From: Tetrapyrgos nigripes
Lineage: Eukaryota > Basidiomycota > Agaricomycetes > Agaricales > Campanellaceae
Assembly (NCBI GenBank): GCA_013368315.1
Contig: JAACJM010000001.1
Coordinates: 310,001-374,000 of the forward strand
Reading direction: 5' to 3'
DNA: 64,000 nucleotides
The position numbers and the translations under genes were made by a program. The notes beneath the pieces are model-generated. The model was given only the letters and a program-made list of their open reading frames with translations, was not told the DNA's origin and did not search any database. Positions 12,371 through 22,916 of this stretch are shown in pieces. Positions within the stretch are counted from its first letter, which is position 1. Each line of letters starts with the position of its first letter.

Positions 12371-14969
12371 TTACTTCTTATAGATGGACTTGAAATATTG
12401 AGACCGGGCATAATCAGAGTCCATCTCATCCCATAGATCATCGTCTTCCTCCTCAACTTTAATAAGTGTAGTCGTTGCCCTTTCCATGTTGACGTCAACA
12501 TCGATGTGGGGGACAGAAGTGGTCTGAGGGACGATATCAGGTGGTGCGGCATGAACCTGCGAAAGGCTGCTCATGTACTGATGCTGCCAAGCAATGACGC
12601 GAGGGTGGGCTGTTACACTGAAAAGATTTATCAGACTTGGGTGGTAAAAATGGGTAAAATGATTCGCACATAACAGGGTTAAAGTTGACAATCTCCAAGT
12701 GCTCCATCGTTGTAGCTCGAGAGATTGCGACATAAGCTGCCATAAATCAGGATTTAGTTAAATGAGCAGCGTCTTTTGGGAATTAATGTAGCCGTCCATA
12801 CCTTGGCCTTTTTCAAAGACCTTGCCAAGGTCAATCTTGACTCTCTGCAGCGTTTGGCCCTGGCTTTTATGGATAGAGATTGCCCAGGAAAGGATCAGAG
12901 GGACCTGCATCCTTCTAGCCTCGACGTTGCCCATAAAGCCTTCAACAGAGAATTCTCCCGGAGCACAGAGTAAGAGCGTTCCCGAAATAAACTGCACGAG
13001 AGGCCATTTCTGGCTGTTGCTAAAGATGGCTTCATTCAGCGGAACAAGTTTCTGAAGCGGTTGAGAGAGACGTGGTTTTGAAAGGTCGGGTTCTCGTCTT
13101 CCCTTGCTTTCGACTATTTGGATGTGCCGAGTCATTGCTTCGTGTATGTCGATGAAATCGATAATCTTGCCACACGAGCCGTTGACCAATCCATTACCAA
13201 CATTCTGAGGAAAACTGTGAGTTTGAGACCAGCTACAAGACGCAACATATCTTACCTGGATGAGCATGACCTGTGCTCCTTCCTAAGCAAAGTCAAAATA
13301 ATGTCAATAACTGCATAGAAAAACTACAATTTCAGCTTACCTTGAGCGTGACTGTCTGTGGTGAGACAAGCCTGTCCAATAATTTGAAGGCATCGGCTCT
13401 GGAGATCTCTTTACCATATACATCGACTCCTGCAGAATCCATTGCTTGATAGGTCACTTCGGGAGTAGGGAGTTCCCGAAGACGTTGCCTGTTGCAACCT
13501 TCCACTTGAGCCCGAAGAGGGAATCTGGAAAGTGAATGAGCAAATGCAAGGGCATATGATGAGTTGTACGCACAGATAGGTCGGTTCAATGCCATCAGAA
13601 TAAACCAAGGGACGGGATAAGCCATTGAGAATTTGCTTGTACCTCTCCTCCAACTGGCCCAATCGCATTTGCCCAAGCAAATCGACGAACTCTACAATTT
13701 GGCAGTATTCAGAACGTTAACTGAGCCTAGATCGACATGACCGACCTTCATTCCTTTGACGGAAGACACGCGTCAGGAATACAGGAGGCGTGCGGACACA
13801 CCTATACCACGACTCCGCGTCGAATGCGAACGTGGACGCCATCTTGAACTGATGGCTCTCATCCGGTACCGGTGGCAGCTGACAGAAATCGCCCGAAAGG
13901 ATAAGCTGATAGACTGGTGTTCAGATCCACGAAGCCACCTAAGGTTTTTGGGTAACATACTTGTATGCCACCAAATGGTCGATCATCTTCACGGACTCGA
14001 CGAGCGATCTCCTCCTAAAAGGATGTAAACATTGCAAGAAAAGAAAACCGATATTGACACGTGCTTACGAGCTTATCGAAAAGGCGTCCATCCAGCATTG
14101 ATACTAGAAGCAATCTGTGAAAATTGCATAGAAGATAAAAGAGAGACTTTGCTTACTTTCATCGATGATGAGAGTTCGGACATCCAGCCATCTCTGTCTG
14201 AGACGTTGCGAAAGGGCAATACGAGTTGCCAGGTTCAATGCCTTCTCTTTCCCCAATCCAATCCCCGCAAATGAATGCACAGTGCAGCCTCCAATATTCA
14301 ACCCAGCAATACCGGTCGGCGCCGTAACAGCGATGTCCCCTATACTGCCGTTGTACTTTTGCTTCAAAGCCCGGATGATTTCTCGAAGCAAGACAGATTT
14401 TCCAGTACCTGTCAGAGAAAGGTTAATATCCTTAAACATTGCAGATTGAACGGTGATCACCTGCAGGACCGGTGAAGAAGACATTTTCGCCGCGGATGGT
14501 CATGTCGAGTACGCGCTGTTGCTCCGCAGATAGCACTACGGCTGGTGCTGCGACCGGCCGTGGTGGAGGTGCCATTTCTGTCTCGGGAGGTGGTGTCGAT
14601 CGCGAGGAAGAAGAGGAGGAGGAGAGATCCGAGCAGGAAGTCAAGTCATCCTGGTCCATCTCTTCGTCTTCTGTTTCCTCCCAGTACGTGGTTGAATTAG
14701 GGTAGCCAGTCAAGTGCTCTGAATTTTGGAGTGAGACACGACCAGCAATAACAGAAGAAAAAGTCGCACCCTTTGGCTTATAGAAAGTATCCAGCCATTG
14801 CTGGGCCTCGTTACGGGAGCCGAATGGGATACCTGCACCATTGAGACGCTGGCAGAGAATCAGAAGTCCGTATCTCCTCGACAGGTAGAGAACATACAAA
14901 TCCACTGTAGTCACAAATCCTAGGCCCTTCGCGTCCAACGATCACGTAGAAATTGTGGCCAGTGTTCAT
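12371..14969 (-). CDS. PIF1-family helicase with N-terminal hybrid-binding domain
   Basis: Predicted 5'-3' DNA helicase of the PIF1 superfamily. Exon 1 (14898-14969) encodes MNTGHNFYVIVGREGPRI..., and after a 49-nt intron exon 2 gives RLNGAGIPFGSRNEAQQWL. Together these match the RNase H1 N-terminal hybrid-binding fold (Pfam Cauli_VI), though less well than in the sister gene. A Ser/acidic linker follows, then LSAEQQRVLD, Walker A FFTGPAGTGKSVLLREI, the APTGIAGLNIGG motif, VHSFAGIGLG, Walker B TLIIDEISMLDG, GDFCQLPPVP, FRQ, and the C-terminal HKSQGQTLQRVKIDLGKVF and AYVAISRAT motifs. Walker A and Walker B are each split by an intron. All helicase motifs are intact. The tail is acidic (EEEDDDLWDEMDSDY). 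It is divergent from, and paralogous to, the gene at 15074. Nucleus or mitochondrion cannot be decided from the sequence. Confidence 0.88.
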
Positions 14970-15073
14970 GGTCGAGGACGAAAAGAAAGTGAGACAAATT
15001 TGGGAAGTCCGAAAAGGACTCGCGTTCAGCATCACGTGAAAGTCATACCCGCGCTTTCGAGCGTCCACGAAGA
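14970..15073. promoter_or_regulatory. 104-bp shared promoter of the helicase pair
   Basis: Only 104 bp separate the start codons of the two divergent helicase genes, so both promoters must lie here or inside the opposing 5' exons. No TATA box is obvious. Confidence 0.5.
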
Positions 15074-17759
15074 ATGCCCAAGGCTTCAAAAACGAAATAT
15101 TACGCGGTACGCATAGGGAAGGAGGGCCCGAATATCTACTCGAGCTGGGATGAGGTCTTTCTTTCACCTTTCAGTCTGACCCCTTTCTCATTCCGGTTGT
15201 CTTTCAGTGCAAGGCAAACGTAGGTGCCACAGCTGCAAGGCAAATTACTACCCTAACATCATCGCATTCTCCAGACTTCGCGCTATCCGGGTGCAATCCA
15301 CAAGTCTTTCTCAACCTACAAGGAAGCCAAAGAATGGCTAGGTAAACCATTGCTCTCCTGCGCGATATACATACATGTTAAGCTAGAGTTTCTTTGCAGG
15401 TCCCGATTCAAGCATGCAATCCCGGCCCATATCTCGCCCACAGCCCGAAATCATACACATCCACGATTCGGATTCGGAAGTAGAATGCCTCGCAGGACCG
15501 GCGGCAGTCAAATTGGATAATGACTCTGACATCGAAATTCTCGATGATCCTTCCATTACCTCCCAACCCCTGCCCACGACTACTTCTCATCCAGTTGCTG
15601 GACCGTCAAGACCTATACCCACTAAATCACCCTCCATTTCGACAACGTCGGCTCCCCGGCCACCTTCACCAGTGGACAATACGTCTACTGCCCCTCCTCC
15701 AGAAATCAAACTGTCTCCAGAACAAAACCACGTTCTGGAACGAGTCAGAAATGGACGCAGTGTCTTTTTCACTGGTTCTGCAGGTATCTTGCACGACGTT
15801 GCTTCCTTTCCATTTGTAACTCACTTCTTTTACAGGGACCGGTAAATCTGTTCTCTTACGCGAGATCATCAAATTGAAAGGTAGCTCTGCGTCATCTAGC
15901 CTTGCCATCACGGCTTCAACTGGAATCGCCGCTGTGAACATTGGTGGTACAACATTACATTCATGGGCAGGAATCGGAATAGGAGAAGAGGACCCAAAAA
16001 AGTTTGTTGGAAAGTTGCGTGGACAACCGAAAATGAGGAAAGTTTGGGAGCGATGGCTCAATGTGAGAACTTTGATCATAGATGAGAGTGAGTGACAGCT
16101 TCATTCTCTCGTACCCTGTATTCACTCGTGTCGCCTGCAGTCTCGATGTTGGATGGTGTTCTCTTCGACAAGCTGGTGAGCCTATAGCGTGTTCTTGTTA
16201 TTGTGGTTCAATAACACCCTATCCCCAGGAAGAAATTGCTCGAAGCGTCAGGAACAGTAAGGAACCGTTTGGCGGCATACAGGTGAATATCGTCATGGAA
16301 TCAAAGTGGACAATTGATTCATGACAGGATTGGCAGCTTGTACTTTCAGGAGACTTTTCTCAACTTCCCCCTGTTCCCAATCGTAACTCGAAAATTGAGC
16401 CCACGTTTGCCTTCCAAGCAAGGTCATGGATTCGTTGTGTAGGCCGCGCTGTTATGCTTAGTAAAGTCTTTCGTCAGAAGGATCAAGGTCGGTTTGCGCA
16501 AACAGGAACGTCTGTTTGGATTAAAAGAACTCTTCTCTCGTAGACTTTGTCGACATGCTCAATGACCTGCGATTTGGCATTGTTACTGACCATGCTCTGA
16601 GGACCTTCCAAGGGTTATCTCAGCCACGACATTACTCAGATGGAATAGAACCTACAGAACTGTACGTGTCCTGAATCTTGGTTGGACCGTTCTTGTCTCA
16701 TTTTGTCTTCAGGTATTCTACGCGCTATGAAGTTGATAAAGCCAATACATTCCGACTGGACGCCCTTCCCGACCAAGCGAGGACGTTCTACGGTATGGAC
16801 CTTCCTGGACAGGATGCAAATGGACGCCCGGTTGGCCAAGACGCTATGAACCGACTCCTTGAACGACTTATTGTTCCCAGGAGCATAACTCTGAAGGTTT
16901 TTCCCTTCCCTTTCATCCTTGGGTTTTCCTTTATTGACGTAGATAATCCAGGTTGGTGCTCAAGTCATGTTGATCAAGGTATAGTGCTCTCCTTATTCGC
17001 CTCTCAATGGTAATATTCTTATCAGTCGTATATTCAGAACCTCCAACAAGGCAGCCTTGTCAACGGTTCCGTCGGACAAGTCATCCGTTTCTCCACTGCT
17101 GCAGATGCCCTCAAGGAAGGTGTACAAATCGGTGGAAGTGAACAGAACGGCGGTGAAAGAAATCAACGTCCCGAAGACGACCCTGCAGTCAAGCAGAATG
17201 TACAGAATGGTCGCGAATGGCCTGTCGTACGGTTTATCAACAAGAAGGAGGTTCTCTTTATACCTTTGGATTTCACTGTTGACAACGCCGAGGGCAAAGT
17301 TGAAGCAAAAAGGACACAGATTCCTTTAATCTTGGCTTGGTCTCTGAGTATCCATAAGTCTCAGGGTCAGACGCTTGAGAGGGTTAAAGTGAACCTTGGG
17401 AAAGTGTTTGAGAAGGGACAAGGTAGGTATATTGTTCGATGTTGACGTATAGGCACCAACTGATATCTGTTTGCAGCTTATGTTGCCCTCTCGCGTGCCA
17501 CATCGTTATCAGGTCTGCAAGTGTTGCATTTTGACGCTTCCAAGTAAGTCTTGATTTTCATCTTACCATTTGAGAATGAAGTTTCTCATTGATGCTTCAC
17601 AGAGTCCGAGCTCATCAGACAGTTCTTGATTGGTACAAAAATAATGCTGCTGCGGAGGATGAAGACATGGATGAGGTGGATGACTTTGCAGACGACGAGA
17701 GGATTATAAACGAGATGGATGATGAAGAAGCCATGATGGCGTACCATGATGGTTTCTGA
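15074..17759 (+). CDS. PIF1-family helicase with N-terminal hybrid-binding domain (paralog)
   Basis: Sister of the gene at 12371-14969. Exon 1 (15074-15154) encodes MPKASKTKYYAVRIGKEG..SSWDE, exon 2 is a 12-nt microexon (15208-15219, CKAN), and exon 3 starts at 15275 with TSRYPGAIHKSFSTYKEAKEWLG. This is a full match to the RNase H1 N-terminal hybrid-binding domain: YAV..G, the invariant Cys, and a PGA.. KSF..Y.EA..WL ending. Then come a disordered linker, LSPEQNHVLE, Walker A FFTGSAGTGKS, TASTGIAAVNIGG, LIIDEISMLDG, GDFSQLPPVPN, FRQK, VNGSVGQVI, SIHKSQGQTLERVKVNLGKVF and AYVALSRATSLSGLQVLHFD. The C-terminus is acidic (EDEDMDEVDDFADDE). Complete motifs suggest an active ATPase. PIF1 enzymes act on RNA-DNA hybrids and G-quadruplexes; targeting by the hybrid-binding domain is inferred. 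Confidence 0.9.
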
Positions 17760-17865
17760 ATGACAAGCTGAAGTACGCACATCGTTTTTCCTATTCACAT
17801 ACTAATTTATACAACCTCATAACGCATTTGTATCATTAGACCAAGAGTAATATCCCACGTCAAGG

Positions 17866-18653
17866 CTACGCAAAAGCATACATGCACTTGGCCGGAATGG
17901 CTCTTCTTGAAACCCTTTTAGCATAACCTTTTATGAGACGTCTTGCGAGATTCTGGTTTTCCGGTTCGCGAATTTCGAATTCGTCTTCGCTGTCGTAAGA
18001 GGACTCCTGTGGAAGCCCTGGGGTAGTGGTTGGAGTATGTTCCGTCTGCCGCCCGTCTGTGTTACCCCTCACTGTGAGCACAAATTTCAACTTGGTAGAG
18101 GGTGTCAGCGCCTGTCATTTACTGTGTTAGCTTAACGGACTAGGAGTAATTCTCCTCTTACCAACCTCTCTCAGGCTACGGATAGCTTTACGTCTCAAAG
18201 GCTCCGTGGGCGGAAAGCTGGCCCCCTATTGCAATACAGTCCATCTACAAGTTAGAACAGAGACATTTACATGAGACTCACTGCTCTTGTTTCGGTTGAT
18301 TTTCCTGGCATCATTAAGATCGTGAAGTTCGTCACTGTGCGAGAGAGGGCGAAAGTACCAGCCTTCTCAGAAAGACTTCTTATATGCGATAATTCCTTGG
18401 TCATGTTGCCAATCGTTACCGCAACCGCCCTGAGTACGAGCTTCCATCTTGTGATAAACTTTGATAGAACTTCAGCAGCACAGGATCGGAAAAGAACATA
18501 AATCGGCGGAAATGGGTGTGCAAGTCTAAAAGTGGTAGGAAAGTCTTGTGGCGTCGCAAAGTCCGTACTTTCGGCCGATGACAGGTGGGTGCAGCCATGT
18601 ACAGAACGGATGTCGGAAGCTCGAGGCGACGAGGTTATTATGACGCTGGTCAA
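17866..18653 (-). CDS. Uncharacterised fungal protein
   Basis: Not recognised. Three exons give a continuous frame: exon 1 (18653 to about 18287, ending GKSTETRA), exon 2 (GASFPPTEPLRRKAIRSLRE, with the 3' splice site after ttgcaatag) and exon 3 (about 18113-17866, ALTPSTKLKFVLTVRGNTDG, then an acidic SSYDSEDEFEI stretch and a basic RRLIKGYAKRVSRRAI end). About 220 residues. A hydrophobic PFPPIYVLFRSCAAEVL segment is present but there is no clear membrane span or catalytic motif. The start at 18653 is the first plausible ATG and is uncertain. It converges on the helicase gene with a gap of about 106 bp. Confidence 0.5.
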
Positions 18654-19229
18654 AGCTCCCTGAGGATGGACAGTCTACACAGGTCCCTGACTCGGAGGCT
18701 GCAGATTTGGGTGTTTCTGTCGGATTGGTATATTCGGTTACAATCCCCTGTCGCTCGGTCATCATCAACACGACCGTTTGTCTCTAGACAAATCTTAAAC
18801 CTGATTGGCTAACGCGATTGCTCCGACGGATCGGCCTCTTCCTGCTAACATCGCAAGCCAATGCTTTCCTTTTCCTTGAAGCCAATCCTATCTAGGAGTA
18901 CTAGAGCCAATGCCCTCCACAGGCAAGAAAATTGTAGCAAGTTGAGGCAATCTTCGGAGCAGCAATGTATCAACGGATAAGGAGAACTTCACTTCTTTCA
19001 GGTTCTGTTTCTGCTACAAAAGGCTGATAAAAAGGGGGGGATACAAGCATGGTGGAGTGGGGCAGGAAGAAGGAACACTACTTAGTGGGAAAGCACTGCG
19101 AGAGACTTTTATTCAATCTACATCAGGCTTCTGTATCACTTCGAGAGGGACTAGAGGCTTATTAGTTTTGTATCATTGTACTGGAGCTCAATCAGGACTA
19201 TTTCATAAGAGAGCGGAAGCTACAAACAT
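18654..19229. other. Gene-poor stretch left of the MITE
   Basis: No coding signal. It contains several CCAAT motifs (for example near 18857, 18883 and 18906) and a G7 run at 19034-19040. It may include the promoter of the orphan gene ending at 18653. Confidence 0.4.
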
Positions 19230-19840
19230 TAGGGTGTTTCACGCGGGCGTTTTTTGGTGTTTTCAGCCGTTTTTTGATGTCGTTTTTTGATCATTTTTCG
19301 ATCCGTCTGAAATCTCACTTTTCGAAAAAACTAGTCGTTTTTTCAAGTTTGCAAAAGCGGCTCTGACCCTGCTTTTGCAAAAAACGTTTTTTGAAGACTC
19401 GTTTTTCGCTCCGTTTTCCAGTCCTCTTATCGTGGGTCATATGGAGTTCGTAAGCACCCCATACGCTGAGCTTGCTGCCCGACACCCTCCGTCACCTCCG
19501 ACGTTCGCCGACGCCGCCGCTGTGAGCGTACGCGTACGTTTGACACTTTCAGAAAGATAAAGATTCTACCTACGCCATCATCTTCCAAGACTCAGCCAAG
19601 GAAAACACTCTGGAGGACATTGTCTGCTGATCGAGGTCATGCACCAGGACGCCATACTAGAAGGACCGAATATCCTTATGTACGAACAATTGACCAGACG
19701 TGAAAAGAGGACGCGTTGAGGGTTTCACGCACTGTCATTTTTTGGGTGTTTTTCGGACCTTTTTCCAACGAAGAAACAATCAAAAAACGACTGAAAAACG
19801 CTTTAAAAAACGCCAAAAAACATCCGCGTGAAACACCCTA
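19230..19840. mobile_element. TA-flanked MITE (Tc1/mariner-like non-autonomous element)
   Basis: The perfect 15-nt inverted termini GGGTGTTTCACGCGG (19232-19246) and CCGCGTGAAACACCC (19824-19838) are each flanked on the outside by TA, giving a 607-bp element with a TA target duplication. The inverted similarity continues inward with gaps as a T-rich arm at the left (repeated GTTTTTTG) and an A-rich arm at the right (AAAAAAC blocks). No transposase fragment is evident inside; the centre (about 19410-19710) is of normal composition and unknown origin. TA duplication and terminal repeats point to a Stowaway/Tc1-mariner-type MITE. The family name cannot be assigned without a repeat library. Confidence 0.75.
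19718..19838. repeat. Internal foldback at the right end of the MITE
   Basis: A degenerate copy of the terminus (GGGTTTCACGC, 19720-19730, then TTTTTTGGGTGTTTTTCGG) lies in the same orientation as the left end. With the right terminus it forms an imperfect hairpin of about 120 nt. It has no TA on its left side, so it is probably a duplicated sub-terminal arm and not a separate insertion. Confidence 0.55.
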
Positions 19841-20510
19841 TTGCTTGAAGTCGTTGCAGTCGATTGAACTTGCAGCACTTCTTTGAAACGCCTCAAGAAC
19901 GGGCACTCTGACCCTACCTAATATTGAGCTAGAGCCATGTCTCACGCGAACATTGGACACCTCTTGAACACAGAACAGATTTTGACTATACTTTGACCAT
20001 ACTTTTGCCATACTTATTCCACCCGCAAGACATCTGCAAGGAACTGGGTCGTCGATTACTAAGCCAGTACTCGGTTGAGGGTTGCTTGGCCGCGGTGACT
20101 TGGCCCGGGTACCTGTCAGAGTTACCGACAGAAGGAATGTCATTGGTTTCTGGTATGATAATAATTATTCCAGCCCTTGCCGATTTGCCGAATCCTATCG
20201 TCCTTATCGTCCAATTCTTGAAGAGATAAGAAGGGTAGGTTCACTTTCTGCTATCTATCCGCGATAAAAACATATTTAAGTATACATAAGGCCATCCTCA
20301 ATCTTGCCTGATAAAGCGCCCAGTATATCCGTGTTCAGCGAGCAAGCTAGCCTAATGTCGATCAACTTTGGCCGTGGATTCAAGTTTCAGAAATTGCGAA
20401 TATAAATGGATTCCTAAACGAGGTCCTTATGATATATCTTGACTGTCCAGCTCCATCACGACGCCACCAACTGACGCTATCCTTCCGCGACTTTTTCCTT
20501 TTCACCCCCC
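19841..20510. promoter_or_regulatory. Upstream region of the ammonium transporter
   Basis: No gene is seen. GATA-type motifs cluster here on the plus strand: GATAAG at 20225-20230, GATAAA at 20263-20268 and at 20310-20315, plus TATC copies near 20252. A TATAAA lies near 20401, about 105 nt before the start codon. GATA factors (AreA/Nit2 type) control nitrogen-uptake genes in fungi, so the cluster fits the downstream gene, but such short motifs also occur by chance. Confidence 0.4.
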
Positions 20511-22601
20511 ATGGATAATCTCGCAAAGACGCAGCTTGGTCGTCGTCAGTTTAATGTCTGCTACTCCTACATTCCATTGTACTGACTACTTTTCTAGGCG
20601 CTGACCCACAGTTCGTACGAGACCCCTACTGCACATTTGCCAGGCTGAAATTTGCAACAGGTATGATCGAGGAGATCTAGCTTTTATTATGGTCGCAGGG
20701 GCCATGGTATTGCTCATGGTTCCCGGTCTAGGTACGTCTGTGCTCCATCTACTGTCAACAAAGATGCTTAGAATCTTTTAGCTTTCCTTTACTCTGGATT
20801 GGCGCGTAGGAAGAGTGCTCGTAAGCACTTTATGCCTTTACGTGTCTTCCATTTGACCTCACACGACCCTTCCAGTTTCGCTGATTTGGGTTGTCGCTGC
20901 TGGAAACGCTGTCACTATTTTCCAATGGTACTTCTGGGGGTAAGTCGCGCTACGCTGTACAGAATTTCCAATACCTGACTTCCATACTACAAGTTACTCA
21001 TTAGCGTTCTCGTCTTCCGCCACCAATGGATACATTGGAAATCTTCGGAATTTCGGTCTCATGAAAGCGCTAGGAAATGAGTCACCTGGCTCGCCTTTGA
21101 TTCCAGAATTACTCTATAGCTTCTTCCAGGTGGGTCGCAAATGGACTGTTATACATTGAAGTAACTCAAAGTGATTCGCATCTATGCAGATGGAATTTGC
21201 CTGTGTGACAATGTGTATTCTCCTGGGAGGCATTGCGGAAAGAGGACGCGTTCTGCCGGCTATGGTATTCACCTTCATATGGATGACAGTAGTCTACTGT
21301 CCATTGGCTTGTTGGGCTTGGAACGTCAACGGTTGGGCTGTAGGTCATCATTTCTGGCATCACATTGACATTTCAATTTGACTCCTTTTCCCTTTAGTTC
21401 AAATGGGGTGTTCTCGATTTTGCAGGTAAGCGGCGTTCTGCCCATGAATCCAATTTCTAAGACCGGAGGCCTGACTACTCAATATTTCAGGTGGTGGACC
21501 TGTTGAAATAGGAAGTGGTGTCAGCGGACTTGCTTTCGCATGGGTGCTCGGTCGGAGGCAAGAGAAAGAATTGATCAACTTCAGACCTCACAACGTCTCC
21601 CTCGTCAGTTTGGGTACATTTATACTTTGGTTTGGATGGTTGGGATTCAACGGGGGAAGTGCTTTCGGTGCAAATTTGCGTGCAATCATGGCAATTTGGA
21701 ACACCATGCTCGCAGCTGCTTTCGCCGGAATAGTTTGGTGCCTGCTTGATTATCGATACGAGAGGCACTGGTCTATGGTCGGCTTTTGTTCAGGCACTAT
21801 AGCTGGCCTGGTCGCAGGTAAGCTCACTGATCTGCTCTGTGCTGAATAACTTCCTAAGATATTCTTTCAGCCACACCCTCGTCTGGTTTTGTACATCCTT
21901 GGGCATCAGTAATTATTGGTATCTTATCTGGGGCATTGTGTAACTTTGCAACGAAAGGTACGCTTGCATACTTCTTGAACTGACTGTCTGTTTAAGTCAC
22001 TGGTCTTCTCTAGTCAAGTTCCTCCTGCGTATCGATGATGCTCTGGATTTGTTCGCCGAACACGCAGTTGGCGGAATGATTGGACTTTTCCTGATAGGGT
22101 TCTTTGGGGATGCAGACATCATTGCTCTCGACGGCGTCAGCACGGCTCCCGGCGGTTTCATGGATCACAATTGGAAACAACTATACATGCAGTTCACGTA
22201 TATCGTTGCAGCGAGTGCCTATAGTTTCGTCGTCACCGCTCTGATTGCCAAAGGGATTGATATGATTCCTGGACTCCATTTGAGGGGAACGCCAGAGAGC
22301 GAGAGACTTGGTATGGATGATGTTGAGGTATGTCTGAGCGTTGTTCTGGCCCTGGGATTTTGGCTTATTTCTCTTTCCCCAGATCGGTGAATTCGCAACA
22401 GACTACATCGAACTCCGCCGTGACTTTACGGACGGCTTCGCCCCAGTACAAGGAGACCACCATTTCGCTGCGGGTGATCGTCATGGGCATCTTGAAACCG
22501 GCTTGCGTGTGAATTCGCATGATAATAGCGCTCAGTCAAAGGACTCCAACGAGCCGTCTACCATTGAAGAGAAGCCTGTCAACAAGGTGGCCGACGCTTG
22601 A
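20511..22601 (+). CDS. Ammonium transporter of the Amt/Mep family
   Basis: Plasma-membrane ammonium channel/transporter with about eleven membrane spans: YDRGDLAFIMVAGAMVLLMVPGL, AFLYSGLARRKSALSLIW, FQWYFWGYSLAFS, CPLACWAWN, LVSLGTFILWFGWLGFNGGS, EHAVGGMIGLFLIGFFGD, and a hydrophilic C-terminal tail (residues after LRRDF). In canonical Amt proteins the pore holds two histidines. Here the first site reads DFAGGGPVEIGSG, with Glu in place of His, while the second (EHAVGG) keeps His; this Glu/His pair is the pattern of yeast Mep1/Mep3, not Mep2. It has about ten introns. The first exon at 20511 joined at about 20604 gives an open frame, but the N-terminus is weakly conserved, so the start is tentative. 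Confidence 0.9.
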
Positions 22602-22916
22602 TCCAACGGCTTTTCGCAATATCTTGTGTACCCAATTTCTACAAAATCTCTATCTACATTGCTATGTAGACCAGGGGGTACATACCCCATGGCACATTCC
22701 TATTCCTACTGATCTTCATCCTTTTCTGGCTTCCTAGCTTTGTTTAGTCCGATGTTGGTTTATAGAGGGCAGACGGTAATCCAAAACTGTAATAAAGACA
22801 TACGTAAACAAAATAAAATTCTCTGCGTATTATTAGTGTACATTTTGCGAACGTTTGCTAGGCCTCTTGAGTTCAGATTGTCCACATATTATAAATCATC
22901 GTATACCGATAATAAA
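22602..22916. other. Convergent 3' region
   Basis: A/T-rich sequence between the ends of the ammonium transporter (+) and prenylcysteine oxidase (-) genes, with AATAAA-like signals on both strands. No gene is seen. Confidence 0.5.

Noticed and set aside
12371..17759. Helitron origin for the two PIF1-type helicases
   Set aside because: No Rep (HUH) nuclease domain, no Helitron termini, and each gene has an ordered intron-rich structure with an unrelated N-terminal domain.
19838..20143. Minus-strand open frame of about 100 codons beside the MITE
   Set aside because: Overlaps the MITE terminus, has no recognisable motif and no exon partners.
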